Source: Candidatus Fonsibacter sp.
GTDB taxonomy: Bacteria; Pseudomonadota; Alphaproteobacteria; Pelagibacterales; Pelagibacteraceae
NCBI GenBank assembly: GCA_018882565.1
Contig: VERQ01000004.1
Coordinates: forward strand, 1-40,797
Reading direction: 5' to 3'
Length of the DNA: 40,797 nt
Below are positions 1-7,477 of this stretch, piece by piece. Position numbers and translations under genes: made by a program. The notes beneath the pieces are model-generated. The model was given only the letters and a program-made list of their open reading frames with translations, ran no database searches and was not told the origin of the DNA. The first letter of the stretch is position 1. Every line of letters begins with the position of its first letter.

Positions 1-913
1 GCGTTTGTTGTTTTTTAGCAAGCGAGTATTGAGAAAAATTTTTTAAAAATGGATAAAATACTTTTTCAATTTTTGAGTGTTTATGCAAAAAATTAGCAAT
101 CTCAAAAGCAGTATTAGACTGCGCCTCTACTCTAATTTTAATAGTTTCTAAACCTTTTAGCAAAACCCAAGCATTGAATGGACTAATGGAAGGACCTGTG
201 TGTCTTAAGTAAGGTTTTAAAATATTTTCTTTAAATTTTGTCGAAGATAGTATTGCTCCACCTAAAACTCTTCCTTGTCCATCGATATGTTTTGTTCCAG
301 AATAAACAACAATATCGGCACCTAACAAAACTGGTTTTTGCAGCACAGGACTTGCAATAATATTATCTACAACAGTTTTAATTTTATATTTTCTTGCGAT
401 ATTGCAAACGGCTTTAATATCAATTAATTCTAAAAGTGGATTTGAAGGAGTTTCAAAGAAAAAAATCTTTGTATTTTTTTTAACAGCCTTTTTCCATTCG
501 TTTATATTTTTTCCATCTACAAATGTCACTTCAATCTCATATCTAGGCAGAATATTTTTGATAATTTCTTTGCAAGATCCAAATAAAGCAGAAGATGAAA
601 CTAAATGATCTCCAGCCTTTAATTGACACATTAATGAAAAGAAAACAGCAGCCATTCCGCTTGCTGTTGCAAAACAGTCCTCGGAACCATCGAGCAACGC
701 TAATCTTTTTTCGAATGTTTCAATAGTAGGATTTGAGTAACGAGTATACTGAAAACCTTTTTTAGTACCTTTAAAAATAGCTTCAGCTTGTTCAGCGCTA
801 TCGTAAACAAATCCTGATGTTAGAAACAACGCTTCAGAAGTCTCATTAAACTGACTTCTGTTTAATCCTCCTCGGATTAAATTAGTGTTAGTTCCAAGTT
901 TTTTTTTTTTCAT
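1..913 (-). CDS. metZ: O-succinylhomoserine sulfhydrylase, 3' part missing
   Basis: This is a PLP-dependent Cys/Met-metabolism transsulfuration enzyme that should make homocysteine from an activated homoserine and sulfide. The gene starts at 913 with ATG and stays open to the window edge, giving about 304 residues of an expected ~390. Visible family marks are YTRYSNPT near residue 55, the ATASGMAAV segment that follows, and SGTKHIDGQGRVLGG, whose Lys should carry PLP. SGTKHIDGQGR fits MetZ-type sulfhydrylases better than classic MetB cystathionine gamma-synthases. The start overlaps the metE stop as ATGA, so the gene is translationally coupled as the last seen member of metF-metE-metZ. It is therefore probably under the upstream SAM-II riboswitch. 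MetY or MetB activity cannot be excluded without the C-terminus. Confidence 0.87.
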   Translation of the reverse strand, partial: MKKKKLGTNTNLIRGGLNRSQFNETSEALFLTSGFVYDSAEQAEAIFKGTKKGFQYTRYSNPTIETFEKRLALLDGSEDCFATASGMAAVFFSLMCQLKAGDHLVSSSALFGSCKEIIKNILPRYEIEVTFVDGKNINEWKKAVKKNTKIFFFETPSNPLLELIDIKAVCNIARKYKIKTVVDNIIASPVLQKPVLLGADIVVYSGTKHIDGQGRVLGGAILSSTKFKENILKPYLRHTGPSISPFNAWVLLKGLETIKIRVEAQSNTAFEIANFLHKHSKIEKVFYPFLKNFSQYSLAKKQQT

Positions 914-3189
914 TTCTCGGTTCTTAATTCCTTCGCTGCTTGCACCATAGTTTCAAGTGCACTTATTGTTTCAGGCCAGCCTCTAGTTTTAAGTCCGCAA
1001 TCTGGATTTACCCAAATTCTTTTCTTATCAATTAACTTAGAAGCTTTTTGAATAAGTTCTTTCATCTCATTTTTATTTGGAACCCTAGGAGAATGAATGT
1101 CATAAACACCTGGTCCTACTTCATTTGGATATTTGAACTTTTCAAATGTTTTTAATAATTCCATTCTAGATCTAGATGTTTCTATGGAGATAACATCAGC
1201 ATCTAAAGCAGCAATAGCATCAATAATATCTTCAAATTCAGCGTAACACATATGTGTGTGAATTTGAGTTTCATCTTTTGCAACAGCGGCAGAAATTTGG
1301 AAAGCTTTAACAGCCCAATCTAAATATTGCTTCCAATCGCTTTTCTTCAGAGGCAAACCTTCTCTTAAAGCTGGCTCATCAATCTGAATCATTTTAATTC
1401 CATTGTTCTCAAGATCTTCAACCTCATCTCTTATTGCAAAAGCAATTTGTAACGCCGTATCTTTTCTTGGTTGATCATCTCTAACAAAAGACCATTGTAA
1501 AATTGTTATTGGACCAGTTAACATTCCTTTAACAATTTTCTTAGTTTGGTCTTGAGCAAATTTTGACCATTGAACCGTCATAGATTCTGGACGAGAAACA
1601 TCTCCAAAAATAATTGGGGGTTTTACGCATCGTGAACCATAACTTTGTACCCAACCACTAGATGTAAATGTAAATCCTTTAAGTTGCTCACCAAAGTATT
1701 CAACCATGTCATTTCTCTCAAATTCTCCATGAACAATAACGTCGATATCTATTTGTTCTTGTTTTTTAATAGCATCGATTGTTTTTGTTTTAAGAAAATC
1801 CTCATATTCTTTTAAGCTTAATTCATTTTTCTTAAATTTAGCTCTGGCATTTCTTACATCAGATGTTTGAGGAAAAGATCCAATAGTTGTTGTTGGATAT
1901 AAAGGTAATTTAAATACCTTAGTTTGTATTTCAGATCTTTTAACAAAGTTAGATTTTCTATTTAAAATCTGCGTTGTAATATTTTTAGCTCTTTGTTTAA
2001 CTTTATCATCATGAATTAATTCAGATGTTGCTCTGCTTGTGATATCTTTTTTATTTTCATCTAAGTAATTTTTGATTTCATTGTTACCTTTGTTTAATGA
2101 AATTTTAATATGATTAAGTTCAATAAGTTTTTGCTTAGAAAATGACAGCCACTTTCTAATTTTTTCAGGAACCTTAGTCTCCAAGCCTAAGTCATAAGGG
2201 GTATGCAGTAATGGACAAGAAGAAGAGATCCATAAGTTTTTAATATTTTTTGAATACTCTGTTACTTGCTCAATTTTTTTATTAACATCAGATTTCCAAA
2301 TATTTCTTCCGTCAATAATTCCAATAGAAATTGTTTTATTAGTATTTTTTAAAGAATCTATATTTGAGATTTTTCCGCGAATTAAATCAAAATGAACACC
2401 ATCTACATCACTTTCTAAAATTTCTTTTTCAACTTCAGAATCTAGTTTTTCAAAGTAAGTTGTTAAAATAATTTTAGACGAACCAGCAAATTTCTTTAAT
2501 TGGTTTAAAGTTTTTTTGATTAGTTTAGTAAAATCAGCATTTTGGTTTTTTACCAAAATAGGTTCATCAATTTGAATCCACTCAGCACCCTTTTTATTTA
2601 AACCAGATAAAATCTCAGCATAAACTGGAAGTAAATTATCTAATAAATCAATGCTTTTGAAAGATTCATCTGTAGTTTTACCTAGGCTTAAAAAAGTAAG
2701 AGGACCCAGAATAATTGGTTTGGTATTAAAGCCTAATTTTTTTGCCTCATCAAATTCATCAAATGGTTTGTTTGAACTCAACTTAAATTTTTGATTTTTT
2801 GAAAATTCTGGCACTAAGTAATGGTAGTTAGTGTCAAACCATTTTGTCATTTCAAGCGCAGGTACATCTAAATCTTTTGTTTGAGAGCCACGCGCCATTG
2901 CAAAATAAGTTTTAAAAGAAATTTTATCGTCTTTATGTTTGTATCTTTCAGGAATTGAACCTACCAAACAAATTGTATCTAGAACTTGATCGTAAAAAGA
3001 AAAATCATTTGAACAAATATAATCAACACCATTGTCTTTTTGTGTTTGCCAATTATTTTTTTTTAATTCACTAGCGCACTTAAGCAAATCATTCTCAGAA
3101 ATTTCAGATTTCCAATATTTTTCAAGAGCATTCTTTAATTCTCTTTTTGGACCTATTCTCGGGTAGCCAATGCAGTTTATTTTTATCAT
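910..3189 (-). CDS. metE: Cobalamin-independent methionine synthase
   Basis: MetE transfers the methyl group of 5-methyl-tetrahydropteroyl-glutamate to homocysteine without B12. The product has 759 residues, the normal length for a two-barrel MetE. The N-terminal barrel opens with GYPRIGPKRELK. The C-terminal barrel begins near TTTIGSFPQT and carries VHGEFERNDMVEYFGEQ, WVQSYGSRCVKPP and IDEPALREGLPL. Zinc ligands are present: His646 and Cys648 in THMCYAEF, and Cys731 in NPDCGLKTRGW, matching His641, Cys643 and Cys726 of the E. coli enzyme. The ATG start overlaps the metF stop by one base (TAATG) and the TGA stop overlaps the metZ start. MetF supplies its methyl donor and MetZ its homocysteine, so the three genes form a complete terminal pathway. 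Confidence 0.97.
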   Translation of the reverse strand: MIKINCIGYPRIGPKRELKNALEKYWKSEISENDLLKCASELKKNNWQTQKDNGVDYICSNDFSFYDQVLDTICLVGSIPERYKHKDDKISFKTYFAMARGSQTKDLDVPALEMTKWFDTNYHYLVPEFSKNQKFKLSSNKPFDEFDEAKKLGFNTKPIILGPLTFLSLGKTTDESFKSIDLLDNLLPVYAEILSGLNKKGAEWIQIDEPILVKNQNADFTKLIKKTLNQLKKFAGSSKIILTTYFEKLDSEVEKEILESDVDGVHFDLIRGKISNIDSLKNTNKTISIGIIDGRNIWKSDVNKKIEQVTEYSKNIKNLWISSSCPLLHTPYDLGLETKVPEKIRKWLSFSKQKLIELNHIKISLNKGNNEIKNYLDENKKDITSRATSELIHDDKVKQRAKNITTQILNRKSNFVKRSEIQTKVFKLPLYPTTTIGSFPQTSDVRNARAKFKKNELSLKEYEDFLKTKTIDAIKKQEQIDIDVIVHGEFERNDMVEYFGEQLKGFTFTSSGWVQSYGSRCVKPPIIFGDVSRPESMTVQWSKFAQDQTKKIVKGMLTGPITILQWSFVRDDQPRKDTALQIAFAIRDEVEDLENNGIKMIQIDEPALREGLPLKKSDWKQYLDWAVKAFQISAAVAKDETQIHTHMCYAEFEDIIDAIAALDADVISIETSRSRMELLKTFEKFKYPNEVGPGVYDIHSPRVPNKNEMKELIQKASKLIDKKRIWVNPDCGLKTRGWPETISALETMVQAAKELRTEK

Positions 3190-4094
3190 TATATATATAT
3201 CTCCTTTTGGTTAAAAAATTGGTTTATGTTTTTATTGTATTCTTTTTGCTCTATTTTTTTTTCGTTTAATAAATTTTTACAAACTGCATATGTTAATTCA
3301 TATTTATTAAGAGTGTAAAAATGAAATTCGTTAACACCTTCAGCTTGTAGTTTATTTACCAAGTTACTAGCTATATCTATGCCAACAAATTTTTCTTCTT
3401 CTTTTAAATTAGAGAATTTATCTTCAATCCATTTAGGAATAATGGTTCCGCACTTTAAACTAAAATCTTTTACTTTCTTGAAGTTATCAATAGGTAAAAT
3501 TCCAGGAATAATAGGTGCTTTAATACCTAGTGCGATTGATTTGTCTCTAAATCTTAAAAATTTTTCGTGATCAAAGAAAAATTGTGTTATGATTTTATCA
3601 GCGCCTTGATCTACTTTAATTTTTAAATTTTCTAAATCTTCGTTTTCATTTTTAGATTCCGGGTGTTTGTCTGGGTAACCAGCTACTGCAATTTCAAAAT
3701 TACCTAATTTTTTTAAACCTCTAACCATATCGGCTGCATTGATATAGCCTTTCTCATGGGGTTTATATTTTGAATCTTTTTTTCTTACATCACCACGTAA
3801 TGCTACAATTTTATTAATTCCATTATTTAACCAATCAAGAGCAATATTGTTTATTTCTTCTTTGCTCATATCAACGCAAGTAAGATGACCAGCAACTGGC
3901 GTGTTTGAATTTTTTTTTATTTTTTTTACTAAATAATCACTTTTATCTCTTGCTCCACCTCCAGCACCAAAAGTCACAGATACAAACTTTGGATTAAACT
4001 CTTCAAGTTTAATAAAGCTTCTCCATAGAGTTTCATCAGCTGTTTGATCCTTGGCTGGAAAGAACTCAAAACTAATATTTAAATCTTTGCTCAC
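3189..4094 (-). CDS. metF: Methylenetetrahydrofolate reductase
   Basis: The enzyme reduces 5,10-methylene-THF to 5-methyl-THF with FAD and NAD(P)H. The 301-residue length is typical of bacterial MetF. Motifs in order are SFEFFPAK at the N-terminus, VTFGAGGG, HLTCVD, ALRGD, TQFFFD and IPGILPI. The start at 4094 is GTG; an in-frame TGA two codons upstream excludes a longer form, and no strong Shine-Dalgarno is visible. It is the first gene of metF-metE-metZ and lies directly behind a SAM-II-type riboswitch with an intrinsic terminator, so the whole operon should be shut off when S-adenosylmethionine is plentiful. Confidence 0.95.
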   Translation of the reverse strand: MSKDLNISFEFFPAKDQTADETLWRSFIKLEEFNPKFVSVTFGAGGGARDKSDYLVKKIKKNSNTPVAGHLTCVDMSKEEINNIALDWLNNGINKIVALRGDVRKKDSKYKPHEKGYINAADMVRGLKKLGNFEIAVAGYPDKHPESKNENEDLENLKIKVDQGADKIITQFFFDHEKFLRFRDKSIALGIKAPIIPGILPIDNFKKVKDFSLKCGTIIPKWIEDKFSNLKEEEKFVGIDIASNLVNKLQAEGVNEFHFYTLNKYELTYAVCKNLLNEKKIEQKEYNKNINQFFNQKEIYI

Positions 4095-4130
4095 AATTCA
4101 TTCTAAATAAAGGTTTTTTTGGAATTTTTC

Positions 4131-4181
4131 GAAAAAAACCACCAGGCAAAGCGGCGGTTATAATTGCATCGCTTTAGCTGG
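4131..4181 (-). terminator. Intrinsic terminator with competing antiterminator
   Basis: On the minus strand, AACCGCC (4159-4153) pairs with GGTGGTT (4143-4137) and runs into seven Ts (4138-4132), a rho-independent terminator just after the aptamer. A mutually exclusive fold pairs CCAG..AAAGCG (4181-4170) with CGCTTT..CTGG (4153-4142). It uses the conserved GCUAAAG strand of the aptamer and the 3' half of the terminator. SAM binding would hold GCUAAAG in the pseudoknot and let the terminator form; without SAM the antiterminator would form and metF would be transcribed. Confidence 0.75.
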
Positions 4182-4220
4182 ATTTATATAGCGCCCGCAA
4201 TTTGAAATAACTCGGCGCAG
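4171..4220 (-). promoter_or_regulatory. SAM-II-type riboswitch aptamer, metFEZ leader
   Basis: Read on the minus strand, the leader has GCGCC (4218-4214) pairing with GGCGC (4195-4191) as P1. The loop contains UUAUUU and UUGCG. After P1 come AUAAAU and then CCAGCUAAAG (4181-4172). The spacing and the AUAAAU..AGCUAAA signature are those of the SAM-II/SAM-V pseudoknot clan, known on methionine genes of alphaproteobacteria and marine bacteria. The downstream metF-metE-metZ genes fit a SAM sensor exactly. I favour SAM-II over SAM-V, but only a covariance-model score would separate them firmly. Confidence 0.85.
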
Positions 4221-4225
4221 AAAAT

Positions 4226-4254
4226 TAAATAACTTTATTAAGATAATTAGTCAA
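4226..4254 (-). promoter_or_regulatory. Candidate sigma-70-type promoter for metFEZ
   Basis: Minus strand TTGACT (4254-4249) is a near-perfect -35 box, followed after 17 bases by TATTTA (4231-4226), a weak -10. Initiation would fall next to base 4219, the first base of the SAM-II P1 stem, which supports the assignment. It overlaps the upstream region of the divergent lysE-like gene. Confidence 0.5.
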
Positions 4255-4273
4255 TATAGATCTAGATTTATCA

Positions 4274-4891
4274 ATGATACCAAACAATTACTTACTATTT
4301 GTTCAGTTAGTTACCATACTTTTTATCACTCCTGGACCACAAAGAATTCTAATTATTACTAATTCAATGAATTATGGTTTTCCAAAAAGTTTATGGACGG
4401 GCTTAGGAGATGTTTCCGCCAATGCAATTCAAATGATATGCGCAACATTTGGAGTTTATGCGCTAATGAAACCTCATCCGCAAATTTTAGATATTTTCAA
4501 ATGGATTGGTGGATTATATTTAATTTATTTAGCAATAAAGTTTTTAGGAAGAAAAACGAGCGTTACAATAGATAAAACATTTAATACTCGATCAGCATTT
4601 GATTTATTTAAAGATGGATTTATTTCTGCTTTGTTCAGTCCGGGTGCTATAGTTTTTTTTGTAGTTATGTTTCCTACTTTTTTAGATCCTAATAATAATT
4701 TTATAATTCATTTTACTATTTTAATGACAACTCATGTATTTTTAGATTTTTTCTTTCTGACAATTTATGCTGGTGTTTCAAGTAGAATTGCAATTTTTCT
4801 AAAAAATTATCCAAATTTAATAAGTAGATTATCCGGATGCGCTTTGTTATTTCTAGCTTATAGAATTTTAAGCACCAAAATTAATTTATGA
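4274..4891 (+). CDS. LysE/RhtB-family amino acid exporter
   Basis: A 205-residue inner-membrane protein of the LysE/RhtB family, which export amino acids such as lysine, threonine or homoserine. The first membrane segment carries the family's proline-glycine motif (TPGPQ near residue 20), followed by the amphipathic SLWTGLGDVSANAIQM stretch and about five further hydrophobic helices. Length is normal. Its stop overlaps the azlC start as ATGA, so the two are coupled. The substrate cannot be read from sequence. Divergence from a SAM-controlled methionine operon and co-transcription with azlCD suggest methionine, homoserine or branched-chain amino acids, as inference. Confidence 0.85.
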   Translation: MIPNNYLLFVQLVTILFITPGPQRILIITNSMNYGFPKSLWTGLGDVSANAIQMICATFGVYALMKPHPQILDIFKWIGGLYLIYLAIKFLGRKTSVTIDKTFNTRSAFDLFKDGFISALFSPGAIVFFVVMFPTFLDPNNNFIIHFTILMTTHVFLDFFFLTIYAGVSSRIAIFLKNYPNLISRLSGCALLFLAYRILSTKINL

Positions 4892-5583
4892 ACAAAACAT
4901 TTGATCAACATTTTAGACAAGGATGCATTGTTGGAATGGGAATTCCAGGAATTAGTTTAGCAGCAAGTTTTTTTGCATTAGGAGCTCTTTTTAAAAATAC
5001 AGGTCTAGATGCTACACAAAGTTTTCTATCAACTCTAATTAGTTTTGCATTACCGGGTCAGGTAGTAATGGCAGAGACATTAATTGTACATGGAACCTTT
5101 TTAAATATTTTCCTATCAGTGTTTTTGACCAATGCCAGATTATACCCAATGACTATAAATTTAATTCCGGTTATTAGAGAGCAAAATAGACCAAGATGGC
5201 ATTATTATATAGTTGCGCACTTTATAGCTGTGACAAGCTGGGTTCATATGCTTAACAATTATAAAACAGTTGAAAAGGAAAATCGTTTTAGTTTTTTTTT
5301 AGGTCTTAGTGCAACACTTTGGATTATGTCAACCATCACAACAGTCATTGGTTTTTATACTGCAGGAGTTATTAGCAAAAATATTTTTATAGCAATTATT
5401 TATTTAAATCCGATTTATTTTATGTGCATGATCGTTGCAGGTCTTAATAAAAATTATATTATTTTAACAGTTGTTTTATCGGTAATTTTATCGCCACTTC
5501 TGTTTTTAGTGACGCCAAGTTGGTCAGTGTTAATTGCGGGAATAATTGCAGGAATAACCTCTTATTTAATTTTCATAAGGTAA
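4888..5583 (+). CDS. azlC: AzlC-family branched-chain amino acid exporter, large subunit
   Basis: A 231-residue polytopic membrane protein of the AzlC family, the large subunit of two-component branched-chain amino acid (and in some bacteria methionine) exporters. The start GMGIPGISLAASFFALGALFKNTGL and the ALPGQVVMAETL segment match the family's conserved first helices, and TNARLYPMTINLIP corresponds to the conserved N-A-R-x-x segment. It begins inside the stop of the lysE-like gene and is followed three bases later by azlD. The pair is almost always encoded together, supporting the call. Confidence 0.88.
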   Translation: MNKTFDQHFRQGCIVGMGIPGISLAASFFALGALFKNTGLDATQSFLSTLISFALPGQVVMAETLIVHGTFLNIFLSVFLTNARLYPMTINLIPVIREQNRPRWHYYIVAHFIAVTSWVHMLNNYKTVEKENRFSFFLGLSATLWIMSTITTVIGFYTAGVISKNIFIAIIYLNPIYFMCMIVAGLNKNYIILTVVLSVILSPLLFLVTPSWSVLIAGIIAGITSYLIFIR

Positions 5584-5586
5584 AGC

Positions 5587-5916
5587 ATGTCAGCAAATTA
5601 TATTTATATAGCAATTCTACTCTCAGCTGTTGCAACTTATATGTCTAGATTTTTAGGCGTATTATCTGCAAAATATGTAAATGAAGAAGGCAAGTTATTT
5701 AAATTTGTTTCGTGCATTTCTTATGGAATTTTAAGTGCATTAATTGCTAGAATTTTTATTCATCCAGTTGGAGCTTTAGAGCAAACATCAACATTTATTA
5801 GAATTTTTGTAGCAGGACTTACTATTGTTGTTCTTTTTCTCTCGAAAAAAAATGTTTTGTTATCATCATTTTTTGGGATTATTTTATTTGGTATTTTAAA
5901 TTTTTACATTCATTAG
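5587..5916 (+). CDS. azlD: AzlD-family branched-chain amino acid exporter, small subunit
   Basis: A 109-residue protein with about four hydrophobic segments, the size and topology of AzlD, the small partner of AzlC. The ATYMSRFLGVLSA stretch near the N-terminus fits the family (usually T-x-x-x-R near the first helix), as do the conserved charged or polar residues before the second helix. It lies between azlC and msrA with one- to three-base gaps, so it is part of the same transcript. Confidence 0.82.
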   Translation: MSANYIYIAILLSAVATYMSRFLGVLSAKYVNEEGKLFKFVSCISYGILSALIARIFIHPVGALEQTSTFIRIFVAGLTIVVLFLSKKNVLLSSFFGIILFGILNFYIH

Positions 5917-5917
5917 A

Positions 5918-6490
5918 ATGAAAAAATTATTAATTTTATTTATCATTTTATTTTTTTCATCAGTTTCTTACTCGCAAGATAAAAAATATGCATATTTTGC
6001 TGGAGGCTGCTTTTGGTGCATGGAAGCTGCCTTTGAAAAAATTGATGGAGTAACCGATGTTGTTTCTGGTTATAGTGGAGGCACAAAAGCAAACCCAACA
6101 TATGAAGAAGTTTTAAGAGGTCGAACAGGACATATTGAAACTGTCAAAATAACCTATGATCCGAAAATAATCTCATATTTAGAATTGCTTAAGAATTTTT
6201 GGATTAATATTGATCCATATGATGGAAAAGGACAGTTTTGCGACAAAGGTAATAGCTATACTTCAGTAATATTTTACCAAAACAATGAAGAAAACAAATT
6301 AATAGATCAATCTATTAATGAAATGAAATCACTAAATAGAAAAAAAATTAAAACAGCCTTTGTTGAATTCAAGAATTTTTACCCAGCAGAAGATTATCAT
6401 CAAAATTATTATAAAGAAAATGCAACGCATTATTATTCTTATTTACTTGGCTGCGGAAGACCAGCTAGATTAAAAGAAATTTGGAAATAG
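5918..6490 (+). CDS. msrA: Exported peptide-methionine (S)-S-oxide reductase
   Basis: MsrA reduces the S-epimer of methionine sulfoxide in proteins. The first ~19 residues form a classic signal peptide (MKK, hydrophobic run, then SVSYS|Q), so the enzyme should act in the periplasm. Catalytic Cys31 sits in the GGCFWC motif. GYSGGTKANPTYEEVLRGRTGHIETVKITYDP and the NIDPYD(G)KGQFCDKGNSYTS region follow the family pattern. A C-terminal Cys in LLGCGRPARL is a likely resolving cysteine. It is one base downstream of azlD and converges with the PaaI-msrB pair two bases away. The S-form only is expected; the R-form partner MsrB is encoded nearby on the other strand. Confidence 0.94.
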   Translation: MKKLLILFIILFFSSVSYSQDKKYAYFAGGCFWCMEAAFEKIDGVTDVVSGYSGGTKANPTYEEVLRGRTGHIETVKITYDPKIISYLELLKNFWINIDPYDGKGQFCDKGNSYTSVIFYQNNEENKLIDQSINEMKSLNRKKIKTAFVEFKNFYPAEDYHQNYYKENATHYYSYLLGCGRPARLKEIWK

Positions 6491-6492
6491 TA

Positions 6493-6888
6493 TTATATAA
6501 TTTTCCAAGTCCCAGAAGCTGTTGCAATCAAAATATTTTTCTCAAATAATTCAGCAACTACAAAAACCAATGAATTAGTTTTTTTTGATATTTTCACTTT
6601 ACCAACCAAAGTATCACCTTCTTTTGATGCCGAGATAAATTTTATATCTAATGCAATAGTTACGCATCTTTTTCCGTCAATTACATGATAAGCAGCTGAA
6701 CCCATACCATTATCAAGTATTGCAGCTATATATCCCCCATGACTAATACCACCTGAATTAAGATTATAATTTTTTACTATTGCACTAAATTCAAAAGAGT
6801 CTTCTGAAACTTTTTTAAAATCAATTCCACCAATGTGATTAATAAATCCTTTTTTACTAACTTCAGAAGCAAAATTAGAATTATTCAT
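6493..6888 (-). CDS. PaaI-like hotdog-fold thioesterase
   Basis: A 131-residue single hotdog-domain protein. The SHGGYIAAILDNGMGSAAYHV segment has the HGG turn and long central helix typical of PaaI/YbgC-class acyl-CoA thioesterases; the following TIALDIKFISAS strand and the GKVKI, AELFEKNILIATASGTWKI strands complete the fold. Natural acyl-CoA substrate is unknown. It lies one base after msrB in the same direction, so the two may share a transcript, and it meets msrA tail to tail. Confidence 0.82.
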   Translation of the reverse strand: MNNSNFASEVSKKGFINHIGGIDFKKVSEDSFEFSAIVKNYNLNSGGISHGGYIAAILDNGMGSAAYHVIDGKRCVTIALDIKFISASKEGDTLVGKVKISKKTNSLVFVVAELFEKNILIATASGTWKII

Positions 6889-6889
6889 A

Positions 6890-7279
6890 TTAACTAATTT
6901 TTTCTGGAATAAATTTTAAAACTATTCCATTGTTACAATATCTTTTACCTGTAGGTTCTGGACCATCATCAAATAAATGTCCATGATGACCTTCGCATTT
7001 TGCGCAATGATATTCTGTTCTTGGATAAACTAATTTAAAATCAGTACTTGTTTCAAATGCCCCAGGATAACTTTCAAAGAAAGAAGGCCATCCTGTGCCG
7101 CTATCAAATTTCATTTTTGAACTAAAAAGTTTATTATTGCAGCCAACGCAGTAGTAATTTCCTTCTCTTTTTTCTTCATTTAATGTACTTGTGTAAGCTC
7201 TTTCCGTGCCTTCATCTCTAAGCACATTATATTCCGTTTCTGAAAGAATTTTTTTCCAGTCTTCTTTGCTTTTGGTCAT
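6890..7279 (-). CDS. msrB: Peptide-methionine (R)-S-oxide reductase
   Basis: MsrB reduces the R-epimer of methionine sulfoxide. I place the start at ATG 7279 (MTKSKEDWKKIL), giving 129 residues, because an upstream GTG at 7330 would add 17 residues with no family counterpart and the ATG has a purine-rich AAAAGAAAA just ahead. Zinc-binding pairs CVGC and CAKC are present, as are FDSGTGWPSF, HHGHLFDDGPEPTGKRYCNNG with the expected catalytic Cys in RYC. No signal peptide is visible, so it should be cytoplasmic, unlike the exported MsrA of this window. Confidence 0.93.
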   Translation of the reverse strand: MTKSKEDWKKILSETEYNVLRDEGTERAYTSTLNEEKREGNYYCVGCNNKLFSSKMKFDSGTGWPSFFESYPGAFETSTDFKLVYPRTEYHCAKCEGHHGHLFDDGPEPTGKRYCNNGIVLKFIPEKIS

Positions 7280-7477
7280 TTTTTCTTTTGCTAATGTTAT
7301 TTTAGTTTTAAAAAAATTAATTAGTAACACTACTGTAAATATATTTTTTTAAAAAAACTCTTTTATTAATAAACTGATTAGAATCATACAATCCAAAGTA
7401 GAATATTATATTACATCTAGTTTAGCTTTTTTTTTAATCTATAATTTAAAAATATAAACAATTTAAAAAGGATTAAT

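Noticed and set aside
402-608. Open frame of 68 codons on the plus strand
   Set aside because: It lies wholly antisense to metZ, whose reading frame carries conserved motifs through the same bases.
4092-4130. Second (SAM-V) aptamer in tandem behind the SAM-II element
   Set aside because: Only about 40 bases remain between the terminator and the metF start, without the GCUAAA-type core; they hold just an A/T hairpin (GGTTTTTTT with AAAAAAACC).
7280-7330. Longer MsrB starting with GTG at 7330
   Set aside because: The extra 17 residues match no MsrB feature and are not a signal peptide; ATG 7279 has better upstream bases.
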